Assembly: GCA_030430205.1 (NCBI GenBank)
Contig: JAUIGE010000026.1
Location: 1 to 64,000, forward strand
Source: Bacteroidia bacterium
GTDB lineage: Bacteria; Bacteroidota; Bacteroidia; J057
Reading direction: 5' to 3'
DNA length: 64,000 bases
The notes beneath the pieces were generated by a model that saw nothing but the letters and a program-made list of their open reading frames with translations, ran no database searches and had not been told where the DNA came from. Below, piece after piece: positions 15,965 to 24,827 of the stretch. Numbering within the stretch: the stretch's first letter is position 1; every line of letters begins with the position of its first letter. The translations under genes and the position numbers were made by a program.

Positions 15965-16981
15965 ATGAGTATGATGTACAGCCGCATTTTTATTTTCCTT
16001 TGTTGCATTTTTCTTTATGGTAGTTCTTTAGGTCAGACCCCCAAACTCTTTGACAGTGATGAATTACTGGAACTTGAGCTCATCTGTGACTTAACTGAAC
16101 TTCAAGCCGATAGAGGCATGGAACCAGAATATCATGATGCTGTGCTCAGCGGAAAAAATGCCGATGGGTCTACTTATGAAATGAAAGTGCAGGTTAAAGC
16201 AAGAGGGAATTTCCGCAGATCTGACCTTACCTGTAAGTTTCCACCTTTGCGGGTCCGCTTTTCCAAAAATGACACCCTGGGCCCATTTGAAGCGGATCGC
16301 AAGCTAAAGCTTGTAACGCATTGTGATGAGGAGCGCTTTATCCTTCGGGAATATATGGTTTATAAAACCTATAATGTGCTCTCAGAATGGAGTTTAGGCG
16401 TGCGCCTTTGCCGAATTACCTATATTGACAAATATGAAAAAATGGAGCCAGAGACGCACTTTGCTTTTTTCATTGAAGACATGGAGCACTTTGGGGAGCG
16501 AAAAAATGGAAAAGAAATTGATACGACCCGCATAAAAGCCGAGATCCTGGACCGGGATCAATTGACCTTTGTGCATGTGTTTCAATATATGATAGGCAAC
16601 CCTGATCACAGCGTGGAACGCTTTAAAAATACCAAAGTAATAGGTCATCTTCATGGAGGTGAAGCGCCTATTCCTGTTCCTTACGATTTTGACTGGTCTG
16701 GCGTGGTGGATGCCCCTTACACCAAACTTACTGGTGAAACCACCAAAACGAGCCAGCACAGCAAACAAAGATTTAAGCCATTGTGCAGGACAGACGAAGA
16801 GTTTCAGGCTGTTTTTTCTGTCTTTTTGGATAAAAAGGAAGAGATTTTTTCGTTGTATGAAAACAGCCCATTTTTGGAAGAAGAAGATAAAAAGTACTGT
16901 CTGGATTATTATAAATCCTTTTATAGTATTATAAAGCGGGCAGGAAAGGCAAAAAAGGTATTTGTAACTGATTGTGAGTGA
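15965..16981 (+). CDS. conserved secreted protein, possibly CotH/HipA-like kinase fold
   Basis: A 338-aa protein with a signal peptide (to about SSLGQ). I do not recognise a named family with confidence. The region YMIGNPDHSVERFKNTKV followed ~30 residues later by VPYDFDWSG resembles the GN-x-D...N and DxD metal-binding arrangement of CotH-like atypical kinases. The earlier VKARGNFRR and LREYMVYKTYN segments also recall that group. This is a pattern judgement, not a proven assignment. Five cysteines are scattered along the mature protein. It stands alone between the SDR and TPR genes on the same strand. Confidence 0.6.
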   Translation: MSMMYSRIFIFLCCIFLYGSSLGQTPKLFDSDELLELELICDLTELQADRGMEPEYHDAVLSGKNADGSTYEMKVQVKARGNFRRSDLTCKFPPLRVRFSKNDTLGPFEADRKLKLVTHCDEERFILREYMVYKTYNVLSEWSLGVRLCRITYIDKYEKMEPETHFAFFIEDMEHFGERKNGKEIDTTRIKAEILDRDQLTFVHVFQYMIGNPDHSVERFKNTKVIGHLHGGEAPIPVPYDFDWSGVVDAPYTKLTGETTKTSQHSKQRFKPLCRTDEEFQAVFSVFLDKKEEIFSLYENSPFLEEEDKKYCLDYYKSFYSIIKRAGKAKKVFVTDCE

Positions 16982-17016
16982 AAGACTAAAAGCAGATCAA
17001 GCTGCGTTTAAGAACC

Positions 17017-18042
17017 GTGCAAAAAAGAAAGCTTGGCATATTATTGGGAATCCTCATGACCTGGACGTTTATCTACGCCCAGCACAATCCCGATAGCCTT
17101 GTCAGCAAGGGGATACAGTTACAGAAAAAAGGGGAATACAGCCAGGCAATCCAACAATACCAGCAAGTGCTGAAAACCTCCCCTCAACATCCACGCGCAC
17201 ATTACGAGCTGGCGCTCGCCTTTTTTTCTATGAAAGACTACAGCCTTGCGCTCAACCACAGCAACGCTGTCCTCAATCAGCCATCCAACGAATATCAAAA
17301 TGGCGCCTACCTCATCAAGGGCTCGGCCCTCGACAACCTGGGCAGAATAGAAGCTGCTATCCAGGTGTATGAAGAAGGCATCAGAAAATACCCTTCCAAT
17401 TACCTGCTCCACTACAACCTCGCCCTTTGCACATTCAATGATAAGCAATTTGACAAGGCAGAGCCTGCCATCATGGGGGCACTGGAGCGCAACCCCAATC
17501 ATGCCAGCAGCCACCTTTTGCTGGCGCATCTGATGGCCCAGACAGAGCGCCGCGTGCAGGCCATAATGGCTTTGTACTATTTCCTTATGTTGGAGCCAGA
17601 GAGCAGGCGCTCCAATTCGGCTTTTGAAATGCTGAAAAATTTGCAGCAGAAGGGCGTAAAAAATGGACGCACCAAAGAGCAGCTCACCATCAATATATCT
17701 CAGGCTGGCAAACAGCCCGACTTTGGCAATGCAGAGCTTTTGCTCTCCACTCTGAGCGCTTCGCGCTCTTTGGAGGCCAATAAATACAAGTCTGAAACAG
17801 AACTGTTTGCCGAGCATACCCAGGCTTTTTTCTCCGTTTTGGGCGGTAGCCAAGGGGGAAAGCATGATTTTTGGCAAAAAATGTATACAGGATTTTTCTC
17901 CTCCATGGCCGCCAATGGCCATGCCAAGGCTTTTGCATATCATGTGAGCAGGTCACAGGAAGATTACCAGGTAACTCAATGGCTGAATGGGCATCCCAAT
18001 GAGATGAAAGCCCTCATCAATTGGGTGCGCTATTACAAATAA
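17017..18042 (+). CDS. secreted TPR-repeat protein
   Basis: A 341-aa protein starting at GTG 17017, which gives a proper signal peptide (KLGILLGILMTWTFIYAQ). Residues ~27-215 consist of tetratricopeptide repeats with clear A/G/Y/A spacing, e.g. GEYSQAIQQYQQVLKTSPQHPRAHYEL written as helix pairs, then DNLGRIEAAIQVYEEGIRKYP and DKQFDKAEPAIMGALERNPN. The C-terminal third lacks repeats and ends in WVRYYK. TPRs are scaffolds; no partner is visible. Its stop codon abuts the convergent terD stop with no gap (18042/18043). Confidence 0.8.
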   Translation: MQKRKLGILLGILMTWTFIYAQHNPDSLVSKGIQLQKKGEYSQAIQQYQQVLKTSPQHPRAHYELALAFFSMKDYSLALNHSNAVLNQPSNEYQNGAYLIKGSALDNLGRIEAAIQVYEEGIRKYPSNYLLHYNLALCTFNDKQFDKAEPAIMGALERNPNHASSHLLLAHLMAQTERRVQAIMALYYFLMLEPESRRSNSAFEMLKNLQQKGVKNGRTKEQLTINISQAGKQPDFGNAELLLSTLSASRSLEANKYKSETELFAEHTQAFFSVLGGSQGGKHDFWQKMYTGFFSSMAANGHAKAFAYHVSRSQEDYQVTQWLNGHPNEMKALINWVRYYK

Positions 18043-18708
18043 TCAGGATTCAAAATCCACATATTGACGCATCAGGTCAACAAATGAATCCGTCTTATAG
18101 CCCTGTCCTATCGCCTCAAAATCCCATCCATCTCCATGTCTGAATATCCTGGCAAAAAGCATAGAGCATTTGTCTGTATAGGAATCGTCATTTGACAGGT
18201 CAAATTGAAGTATTTCTTCCTGATTGGCATCCAATGCACGAATAAATGCATTTTCAACCATGCCAAAATGCTGCTTACGTTCCTGCGCTTCAAATATGAT
18301 GACGAAAAACAAAATCTGATGATAGCGTGGTGCCAATTTATCCAGGTGGATGATAAGCTGCTCATCATCGCCGGGGCCTTCGCCATTGGGATTGTCACCA
18401 CTGTGGATGACCGTCTCATCCGGTAGTTTCAGGTTGTTGAAGTGAATGATGTCACTGCCAAATAAAGGTACTTTGAAGCCTCTTTTCATTTCCTTGGTAT
18501 GGCCAAGGTTTCTCAATTTTCCTTTTTCATCCAATAGAAAAGCCAGCAGGTCCAGGTCAAAATCTTTGGGCTTTTTCTCTCCTTTTATCTTCCTGAGCAA
18601 TCCCAATTGGGCTTTTTTTCTCATATCCCAGCCCAGGCCTACCCGGATTTGGGAAAGGTCAAACTGATCTGCATCTATATAAAATGTGCTTCCTTTTTGA
18701 ATCTTCAT
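18043..18708 (-). CDS. TerD-family protein
   Basis: A 221-aa TerD-domain protein. The calcium-binding signature SGDNPNGEGPGDDE lies at residues 103-116. The N-terminal DLSQIRVGLGWDMR and DFDLDLLAFLLDEKGK (~50-65) segments are also diagnostic. TerD proteins occur in tellurite-resistance and phage/colicin-resistance loci and are proposed to act at the membrane in stress-response complexes. No terC or terB is present. Only four bases separate it from the upstream VWA gene, so they form a two-gene operon reminiscent of TerF, in which TerD and VWA domains are fused. The exact function is not known. Confidence 0.92.
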   Translation of the reverse strand: MKIQKGSTFYIDADQFDLSQIRVGLGWDMRKKAQLGLLRKIKGEKKPKDFDLDLLAFLLDEKGKLRNLGHTKEMKRGFKVPLFGSDIIHFNNLKLPDETVIHSGDNPNGEGPGDDEQLIIHLDKLAPRYHQILFFVIIFEAQERKQHFGMVENAFIRALDANQEEILQFDLSNDDSYTDKCSMLFARIFRHGDGWDFEAIGQGYKTDSFVDLMRQYVDFES

Positions 18709-18712
18709 ATTT

Positions 18713-19813
18713 TTACCTTTTCAAGGCATCTGCCATGAGCCGAGGAAATTGATCCGGGCTACAGGCAAATGTTGGGATGCCCAAGGTCGCAAATTCCTGC
18801 GCCATTTCATGATCATAGAAGGGTTTTCCTTCATCATTCAGGGCGAGCAAAGCGATAAACTTCGCACCACTGGCCTGAATACGCGCTGCGCGCTGCAGCA
18901 GTTCGGCACGATTGCCGCCCTCGTAGAGGTCGGATATCAGCACCAGGATGCTATCCTGTGGCCGACGGATATGGCTTTGACAATAGGTCAAAGCGCGGTT
19001 TATGTCTGTCCCTCCGCCTAAATTGGCGCCGAAAAGCAGATCTACCGGATCATTGAGTTTTTCTGTCAGATCGGCGATAGCCGTATCAAAAAACACCATG
19101 CGCACCCGCAATGCGGGTATGGAGGCCAAAACCGCCCCAAATACACTCGCATAAACGAGCGAAGTCGCCATGGAACCACTTTGGTCTATACACAGGATCA
19201 CATCTTTGAGGGAGTTTCCCTTGCGGCCCATGCCGTGCATGATATGCGGAATAATAGCCTGATATTCAGGCTGGTAGTGTTTGAGGTTGGCGCGGATGGT
19301 CCGCGTCCAGTCTATCTCGTTCCATTTGGGACGTCGGTTGCGGATGGATCGGCTCAGCGCGCCGCGCACGGCTTGCTCGGTAGGCAGGCGCAGTTTGCGC
19401 ATGAGCTCATCGGCGACTTTTTGTACCACCATCCTGGCGGTGGCTTTGGTTTGGGAAGGGATGACATCCTTCAGGTTGATCAGCGTAGCCACCAGATGCA
19501 CATCTGGTTCCATGGACTCCAGGAGCTCGGGCTCCAGTAGCATGCGCTTCAGATCGAGGCGCTCATAGGCGTCTTTCTGCATCATCTGCACCATGGACGA
19601 AGGAAAATACCTTCGGATATCGCCCAACCAGCGGTTGACCTGGGGATTGGAGCTGCCGAGGCCGCCTTTGCGGCCTTCTTTGGAATCACCATATAGGGCG
19701 TCCAGGACGCGGTCCATTTGCTTGAGATCTCCCTGCAAGGGAGCATCCAGGCTCTCGGCCGATTCCTGCCCCAGCAGCATCCGCCATCGGGTCTTTCGCT
19801 TTTGATCGTTCAT
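18713..19813 (-). CDS. VWA-domain protein of the CoxE/MoxR-associated type
   Basis: A 366-aa cytoplasmic protein. The C-terminal half is a von Willebrand A domain with an intact MIDAS: DQSGS at 210-214, Thr269 in GGGTD, and Asp295 in ISDLYEGG. The N-terminal ~180 residues are helical and basic, with KWNEIDWTRTIRANL directly before the VWA, as in CoxE-type proteins that work with MoxR AAA+ ATPases. No MoxR, SWIM or DUF5682-type partner is found within the window. Instead the gene is followed four bases later by terD. It diverges from the large surface-protein gene at 20010 across 196 bases. Confidence 0.88.
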   Translation of the reverse strand: MNDQKRKTRWRMLLGQESAESLDAPLQGDLKQMDRVLDALYGDSKEGRKGGLGSSNPQVNRWLGDIRRYFPSSMVQMMQKDAYERLDLKRMLLEPELLESMEPDVHLVATLINLKDVIPSQTKATARMVVQKVADELMRKLRLPTEQAVRGALSRSIRNRRPKWNEIDWTRTIRANLKHYQPEYQAIIPHIMHGMGRKGNSLKDVILCIDQSGSMATSLVYASVFGAVLASIPALRVRMVFFDTAIADLTEKLNDPVDLLFGANLGGGTDINRALTYCQSHIRRPQDSILVLISDLYEGGNRAELLQRAARIQASGAKFIALLALNDEGKPFYDHEMAQEFATLGIPTFACSPDQFPRLMADALKR

Positions 19814-19878
19814 GTTTTTTCTGACAAAAATTAAAATTACAATTTAGAATAAGAAATGAGCAGAAATAAGTTATAACC

Positions 19879-19890
19879 GATCAAATGATC
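19879..19890. promoter_or_regulatory. 12-bp palindrome in the divergent VWA/surface-protein promoter region
   Basis: GATCA-aa-TGATC is a perfect palindrome located 66 bases before the VWA start and 120 bases before the surface-protein start. It could be an operator for either gene. Short palindromes also arise by chance, so the call is weak. Confidence 0.2.
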
Positions 19891-20009
19891 CTTCGCCAGA
19901 ACTGGCCCCCAAATAGCGCCCGTTCAGACTTTAAACCACACCAAAGGCAGGGATTCGATGGTATTTTTGAGTTGATACGTTTTCCCCACATTCCTTGAGC
20001 TCCTATTTT

Positions 20010-22631
20010 ATGAAAAACTTCAACACACTGTACCTTTCTTTCGCACCCGCTCTTCTTATTTTATCTTTTCTCTTCATATTTAGCAGTCAAATGGCCGCCC
20101 AATGTGGAGATACTGTTTTCACTTCTTCGGCTGTCATCAATTCTTTTCCCTATTTGGAGGATTTTGAAAATGGGAAAAAAGGATGGTTTCATCGAAAAAT
20201 ACAAGGCAATTTTCCCAATCCTGCAGGATTGCCCTCCACGCAGGTATCCTACTTCCCGGGCGTTGTCGTACAGGATTCATGGGCTTTTGGGACCCCTACC
20301 AAAACCCGGATAGCAGGCGCCCACTCAGGCGACAGCGCCTGGGTGACCGGCGGCTTAAGTGGAAACTATCCCAACCAGGAACATTCCTATGTCATGAGTC
20401 CTCCCTTTGATTTTTCCAGCCTGGACCATCCTGTCATCGGCTTATGGATCAACCATGATACGGAGCTCAATGTGGACGGTGCCTGCATGCAGAGCTCGGT
20501 TGACTCGGGCAAAACCTGGACCCGGCTGGGAAGTGCAAACAACAATTGGTACAATATGAGGCAGGCCTTTTCATCTCCCGGCAGGATCTGTTCTCCTGCA
20601 AATCCATACGCCTGGGGCGGGTGGTCCCGTGGCTGGAAATGGGTTCAGCATGACCTGAAGCACCTGGCAGGAAAGTCTTCGGTTGTTTTCAGGCTGGTCT
20701 TTGCTTCTGATTTTTTGCAAACTATCCCCAATCAAGGCTTTGCTTTTGATGATGTCGCCATCGTAGAAAAGCCATCCAAGGACCTGGGGCAAGATACCGT
20801 CCTTTGCCTGGGAGACCAGAAGGTCTTCAACCTGGGCGCTGTGCCTCATGGCAGCTATTCCTGGCAAAATTCAACTATCGCCCCCTACAATTCTCAGACC
20901 TATACCGTGGTCACCAACCCTTCGGGCCTGACTCAATCCATAAAAGGTTGCGTTACAGACACCCTGCTGGGCTTTGAGTTTTGTGATACGGTTTTGGTAC
21001 ATTCTTCCCTGCTTATCCCGCCCAATATCACGGATTCTACCTTCTGCGAAGGGGATTCTATCAAATACGACCTCCGAAATCCTGGCGCCATGTGGAGCTG
21101 GCATGCCTATGATTCAGCAAGCTTAAACTTTGGTTTTCTTCATGGAATGCGGACCCTCGTCACAGACACATCTGCGGTTTACATTTATGCCGTATTTGAC
21201 AATCTGGGTTGCCGGTTTTCGGATACCATCGAGGCAAGGCTTGAAAAAACACCTCCCATAGATCTGGGCCTGGGAGATACGGTATGTATCGGTCAATCAC
21301 GTATTTTCACCGCCCCTAATGGCCCTCCGGGCACAAGTTATGAGTGGCGTCTCAACTCCCTATCCACCCCTTTTGCCTATACCCAAACCATATTTGCCTC
21401 CGCCCCGGGAAAATATACCGTGACCCTGATCACGCCTGCCCAATGTAAGGAAAAAGACTCTGTCAGCTTCGGGGTGGTGCTGGCGCCGGTCGTAGACTTG
21501 GGCCCCGACATCCAGTCCTGCTATGCGCTGACGCTGGATGCCAATAATGCGGGTTCTCAGTTTATTTGGAGTACGGGAGCTACAAGCCAAAGCCTCCAGG
21601 TCACCCCCCCTTTCACGGGTTGGGTAGAGGTGACCAATTACCTCGGTTGCTCTGCAAGAGATTCGATTGTCATCACGGAGGGCACGCCTCCTCTGGTGGA
21701 CCTGGGCGGGGATCAGGTGCTCTGCGACCAGTCCAGCATCTTGCTGGACCCGGGACCACAAGCTATGGGTTCCATCATTTTGTGGTGTACGGGCCTGTTT
21801 CAGCAGTCCTTACAGGTTGTAAAACCAGGGCAATATTGCGTCAAGGTGACCGATACCAATGGCTGCATTGGGACAGATACGGTAAAAATCACACGTTCTG
21901 GTCTAAAAGTGGACTTAGGTCCTGATGGTTTTATATGCGATGGGAAAAGCCTGCTTTTGGATGCAGAAAGTCCCGGAGCAACCTACAGTTGGAATACCGG
22001 GGCGCAAACGCCCTCCATCCGTGTCACCAGTGCTGGTGTATATGGCGTCGTCCTCACCGATGCGCTGGGGTGTGTAAAAAGTGATTCCATCACCGTCCAT
22101 TTACTTCCTGCTTATGAAGCCGCCATTGGCATTTCGCCTGCCTGGGCTGTAGCCTTTGGTAAGCCCATCACCTTCAACTCGACCCAAAATCCGGCAGGTA
22201 CCCAATCCTGGAAGTGGGATTTGGGCAATGGAGTGAAGGCAAACGGCCAAACGGTTACATACACCTATCCTTCCGTCGACACTTTTACTGTCTGCCTGAT
22301 CATGTCGGATGGGGTATGCAGTGACACAGTATGTGAACAGGCCGGAAACTTCCTGGATTTCACAGGCATGGAAGAAAAATTGGGGATGAGTTTGGGGGTG
22401 TATCCCAATCCTTCTGATGGCATTTTTCATTTTGCTGCCCAGCTCCACTCCCCTTCCAGGCTGCACATCGGCATATGGGATATGGAAGGCAAGCAAATCA
22501 TCGGTAAAGCTTTTGAAAAAAGCAGCAATTTTCATGGGAGCCTGGACCTGACGGCACTTCCTGCGGGCTTGTACTTCATGAAGATTCAAAGCGAAAAAGG
22601 CAGCACATTCAGAAAGATTATGAAGCAATAA
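20010..22631 (+). CDS. large T9SS surface protein with Ig-like and PKD repeats (paralogue 1)
   Basis: An 873-aa protein. Signal peptide to SQMAAQ; then a jelly-roll/MAM-like domain (~30-245) with YLEDFENGKKGW and FAFDDVAI; then Ig-like repeats with the pattern DLGxDxxxC...LDAxxxGxxYxWxTGA...VTDxxGCxxxDSI (~250-700); then a PKD domain (~705-775) and a T9SS type A tail (~795-873, VYPNPSDGIF...LPAGLYFMKI). This architecture is common among gliding/adhesion-type surface proteins. The ATG at 20010 starts the signal peptide; an upstream TTG at 19995 is unlikely. A close paralogue lies at 24828-27440. Adhesion or matrix function is inferred. Confidence 0.85.
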   Translation: MKNFNTLYLSFAPALLILSFLFIFSSQMAAQCGDTVFTSSAVINSFPYLEDFENGKKGWFHRKIQGNFPNPAGLPSTQVSYFPGVVVQDSWAFGTPTKTRIAGAHSGDSAWVTGGLSGNYPNQEHSYVMSPPFDFSSLDHPVIGLWINHDTELNVDGACMQSSVDSGKTWTRLGSANNNWYNMRQAFSSPGRICSPANPYAWGGWSRGWKWVQHDLKHLAGKSSVVFRLVFASDFLQTIPNQGFAFDDVAIVEKPSKDLGQDTVLCLGDQKVFNLGAVPHGSYSWQNSTIAPYNSQTYTVVTNPSGLTQSIKGCVTDTLLGFEFCDTVLVHSSLLIPPNITDSTFCEGDSIKYDLRNPGAMWSWHAYDSASLNFGFLHGMRTLVTDTSAVYIYAVFDNLGCRFSDTIEARLEKTPPIDLGLGDTVCIGQSRIFTAPNGPPGTSYEWRLNSLSTPFAYTQTIFASAPGKYTVTLITPAQCKEKDSVSFGVVLAPVVDLGPDIQSCYALTLDANNAGSQFIWSTGATSQSLQVTPPFTGWVEVTNYLGCSARDSIVITEGTPPLVDLGGDQVLCDQSSILLDPGPQAMGSIILWCTGLFQQSLQVVKPGQYCVKVTDTNGCIGTDTVKITRSGLKVDLGPDGFICDGKSLLLDAESPGATYSWNTGAQTPSIRVTSAGVYGVVLTDALGCVKSDSITVHLLPAYEAAIGISPAWAVAFGKPITFNSTQNPAGTQSWKWDLGNGVKANGQTVTYTYPSVDTFTVCLIMSDGVCSDTVCEQAGNFLDFTGMEEKLGMSLGVYPNPSDGIFHFAAQLHSPSRLHIGIWDMEGKQIIGKAFEKSSNFHGSLDLTALPAGLYFMKIQSEKGSTFRKIMKQ

Positions 22632-22694
22632 CCCCAGAAAGCTTTGCAGGATTACCAATATAATTAAGCTTTTTTGAGCTTGAGCCAAGAAAAG

Positions 22695-22708
22695 CGTCCG
22701 TTCGGACG
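22695..22708. repeat. 14-bp GC-rich palindrome downstream of paralogue 1
   Basis: CGTCCG-tt-CGGACG is a perfect palindrome 64 bases after the paralogue 1 stop codon. A T-rich stretch (TTTTTT) lies before it, not after it, so on the plus strand it is not a classical terminator. The remainder of 22632-22900 is AT-rich and shows no gene. Confidence 0.35.
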
Positions 22709-22900
22709 TTATGTAGGCTGTGGGTCAGAAATTAGGTTGTAATTTTATGGACACTACATAGAAAGAATAGCTCCAAGGCTTATATTTGCCTGGATAAGGG
22801 TCTTTTATAGATTGGACCTGCATAATAAGGACCATTTGTTATTTTTTATTGACTTAAGTTTTTAGTATTGTAAATTTTTAACACATTTATTTAACTTTTT

Positions 22901-24613
22901 ATGAAAATTAAAATTTTTTCCTTTTTTTGTTTAATTATAATCCTTTCCACTAATCTTTTAGTTAGTCAGCCACCATTGAATAAGTTAACTTATTATGTTG
23001 GTTCTGGATTAGGAATTTCTAATATTTTTTTTCCAAAAAAAATTGAAGCTATTAAAAACCCAGGATTACAATTTGATGAAAAACTTGTAGGGGGAACCTA
23101 TATAACCATTTCGGAGGCAGTGCCAGTTCCCTTTCTATTAAAAACAAATGCGATTGGCCAAGTCACCTGGAGTGTTTATTATAAAGATGTTACTTCTTAC
23201 AACTTAGGATTAACTTTGACTGGGTATTTTGGAAATACAATTTGTAGCGGCCCTCAACCGGATAATGCTGTATTTCTTGGTGGACTCAATCAAACCACTT
23301 CTAGAGGATTTGTAATTAAATCAAACGAATCAGATGGATTGCCTGTTTGGTCAAAAGAGTTAGGAACTGAGGTAATAGATTTGATTTTTGATTCTAATAG
23401 TAATTCGCTAATTGGCATAGCAGAAGATGGAAATGAGTTAATTATTTTCCAATACTCCTTAACGGGTGTCCTTTTGAATGCTAAAAGAACTTCATTTTCA
23501 ATAGGGAGATTAATAAAGCCGCACATCAAAGTGTTTAATAGTGAAACTTATGTTGTTAGTAGGTATAATAATTCTTCAGGAAATGATGAAATTTTCGTAT
23601 CTAAATTTGATCCTAGCTTAACTATCATGTGGTCTCTTTTTGTTCAAACACCTGATACTTTATACTCAGTAAATGGATTCGCAATTGATGAAGTCAACAA
23701 CAAGATTGGTATTTTAGCTTTTATTGAGCAACCATCCTCAAATATCATTGCCCCTAGTGTATTAGAAGTTGACTTTAGTGGAAGTGTTTCTTGGTATTTC
23801 AGATATGACTCAAGCATTCCATTAACTTCAAATTCCCCATTTGAAAAAGAAGTAAATGATTTAATTTCATGGGTTGAAGGAGGGTATATCTTTTCGTGTA
23901 ATGCTCAAGGTTTAAATCTTTTAAACTCTAGTAACGGCATGCAAGGTTATCCTATAACAGTTAAAATCAGGAACAACGGTAGTTTTCATTGGGCAAAAAC
24001 TTATGCAGATTTTAATATTTCAACTAGCAATTCTATAGTTGATGAATCATTCGTGAGCATTACTAGCCCAAATCCATTATTATTCAGTTCCCTTGGAATT
24101 CGAAGAGAATCAAATTCAAGTGGTGGGACCGTAAATAACATGATAATTGTACAAGGATTTTATGATAATGGCTCCATAGGCGATTATGATTGCCTTTATC
24201 CACTCCACTTCACTGCTGTTAATAGAAATGTAACATCGGTTTCTTCTCCTCTTCCATTTAGTAATTACACTTTTGAGGTGGAAACGGAGGTAGAAGCAGC
24301 AATATTTGATATGTGGCAATATCCATGCGATGAGACTCCTTATACTTCTCGATTTTCTTCGATCTCGTCACTCAATTATTATTCTTTAAATTACAATAAC
24401 TACCGAAATGAAGTTTCATATTATTTAAATTTAGAAGAAATTAAGAAACCTAAAATATCAATTGTGGATCCTTCCGGAAAAGAAATAATAATGAATGAAT
24501 TACTTGAAAAAGAAGGAGTGTTAAATACATCATTCCTTCCTAAAGGTGTCTTTTTCGTGTCGCTATTTTCACAAGGATTTATTCTCAAAACAATAAAAAT
24601 AATAAAATATTAA
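22901..24613 (+). CDS. AT-rich secreted protein of unknown function
   Basis: A 570-aa protein with a signal peptide (to about LLVSQ) and a beta-rich body containing repeated 'W....' and 'G....fi.kfd' patterns, loosely like propeller repeats (VWSKELG, TIMWSLF, SVSWYFR, SFHWAKT). The last ~75 residues (KPKISIVDPSGKEI...FLPKGVFFVSLFSQG...KTIKIIKY) have the layout of a T9SS type A tail, although the usual YPNP box is missing. Base composition is clearly lower in GC than its neighbours (a sampled 60-base stretch has 19 G+C), and codons are A/T-ending. It sits between two paralogous genes. Recent acquisition is plausible. No function can be assigned. Confidence 0.7.
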   Translation: MKIKIFSFFCLIIILSTNLLVSQPPLNKLTYYVGSGLGISNIFFPKKIEAIKNPGLQFDEKLVGGTYITISEAVPVPFLLKTNAIGQVTWSVYYKDVTSYNLGLTLTGYFGNTICSGPQPDNAVFLGGLNQTTSRGFVIKSNESDGLPVWSKELGTEVIDLIFDSNSNSLIGIAEDGNELIIFQYSLTGVLLNAKRTSFSIGRLIKPHIKVFNSETYVVSRYNNSSGNDEIFVSKFDPSLTIMWSLFVQTPDTLYSVNGFAIDEVNNKIGILAFIEQPSSNIIAPSVLEVDFSGSVSWYFRYDSSIPLTSNSPFEKEVNDLISWVEGGYIFSCNAQGLNLLNSSNGMQGYPITVKIRNNGSFHWAKTYADFNISTSNSIVDESFVSITSPNPLLFSSLGIRRESNSSGGTVNNMIIVQGFYDNGSIGDYDCLYPLHFTAVNRNVTSVSSPLPFSNYTFEVETEVEAAIFDMWQYPCDETPYTSRFSSISSLNYYSLNYNNYRNEVSYYLNLEEIKKPKISIVDPSGKEIIMNELLEKEGVLNTSFLPKGVFFVSLFSQGFILKTIKIIKY

Positions 24614-24827
24614 ATTTGAAATAACACTTCCCAAACAACTACTACATTTTTTCGGAATTATACTAAATTTCGACCAAATACATTTCGGACTGATCTGGTA
24701 TATTTAAACGTTTGAACTGGAAGGTTAGGGTTTTTCTTAAAAAATAAAACCTACATTTTTAGCAGTTTTCAGAAATTAATACCTGTTTAGAATATCAATT
24801 AATCCCATAATTTATAATATACAGTTC

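Noticed and set aside
22695-22708. The 14-bp GC-rich palindrome as an intrinsic terminator of paralogue 1
   Set aside because: No T-tract follows on the plus strand; it is listed as a palindrome only.
24706-24713. AAACGTTT palindrome before paralogue 2 as a shared LacI operator
   Set aside because: An 8-mer is expected about once by chance in a window of this size, and the two downstream genes have no functional link.
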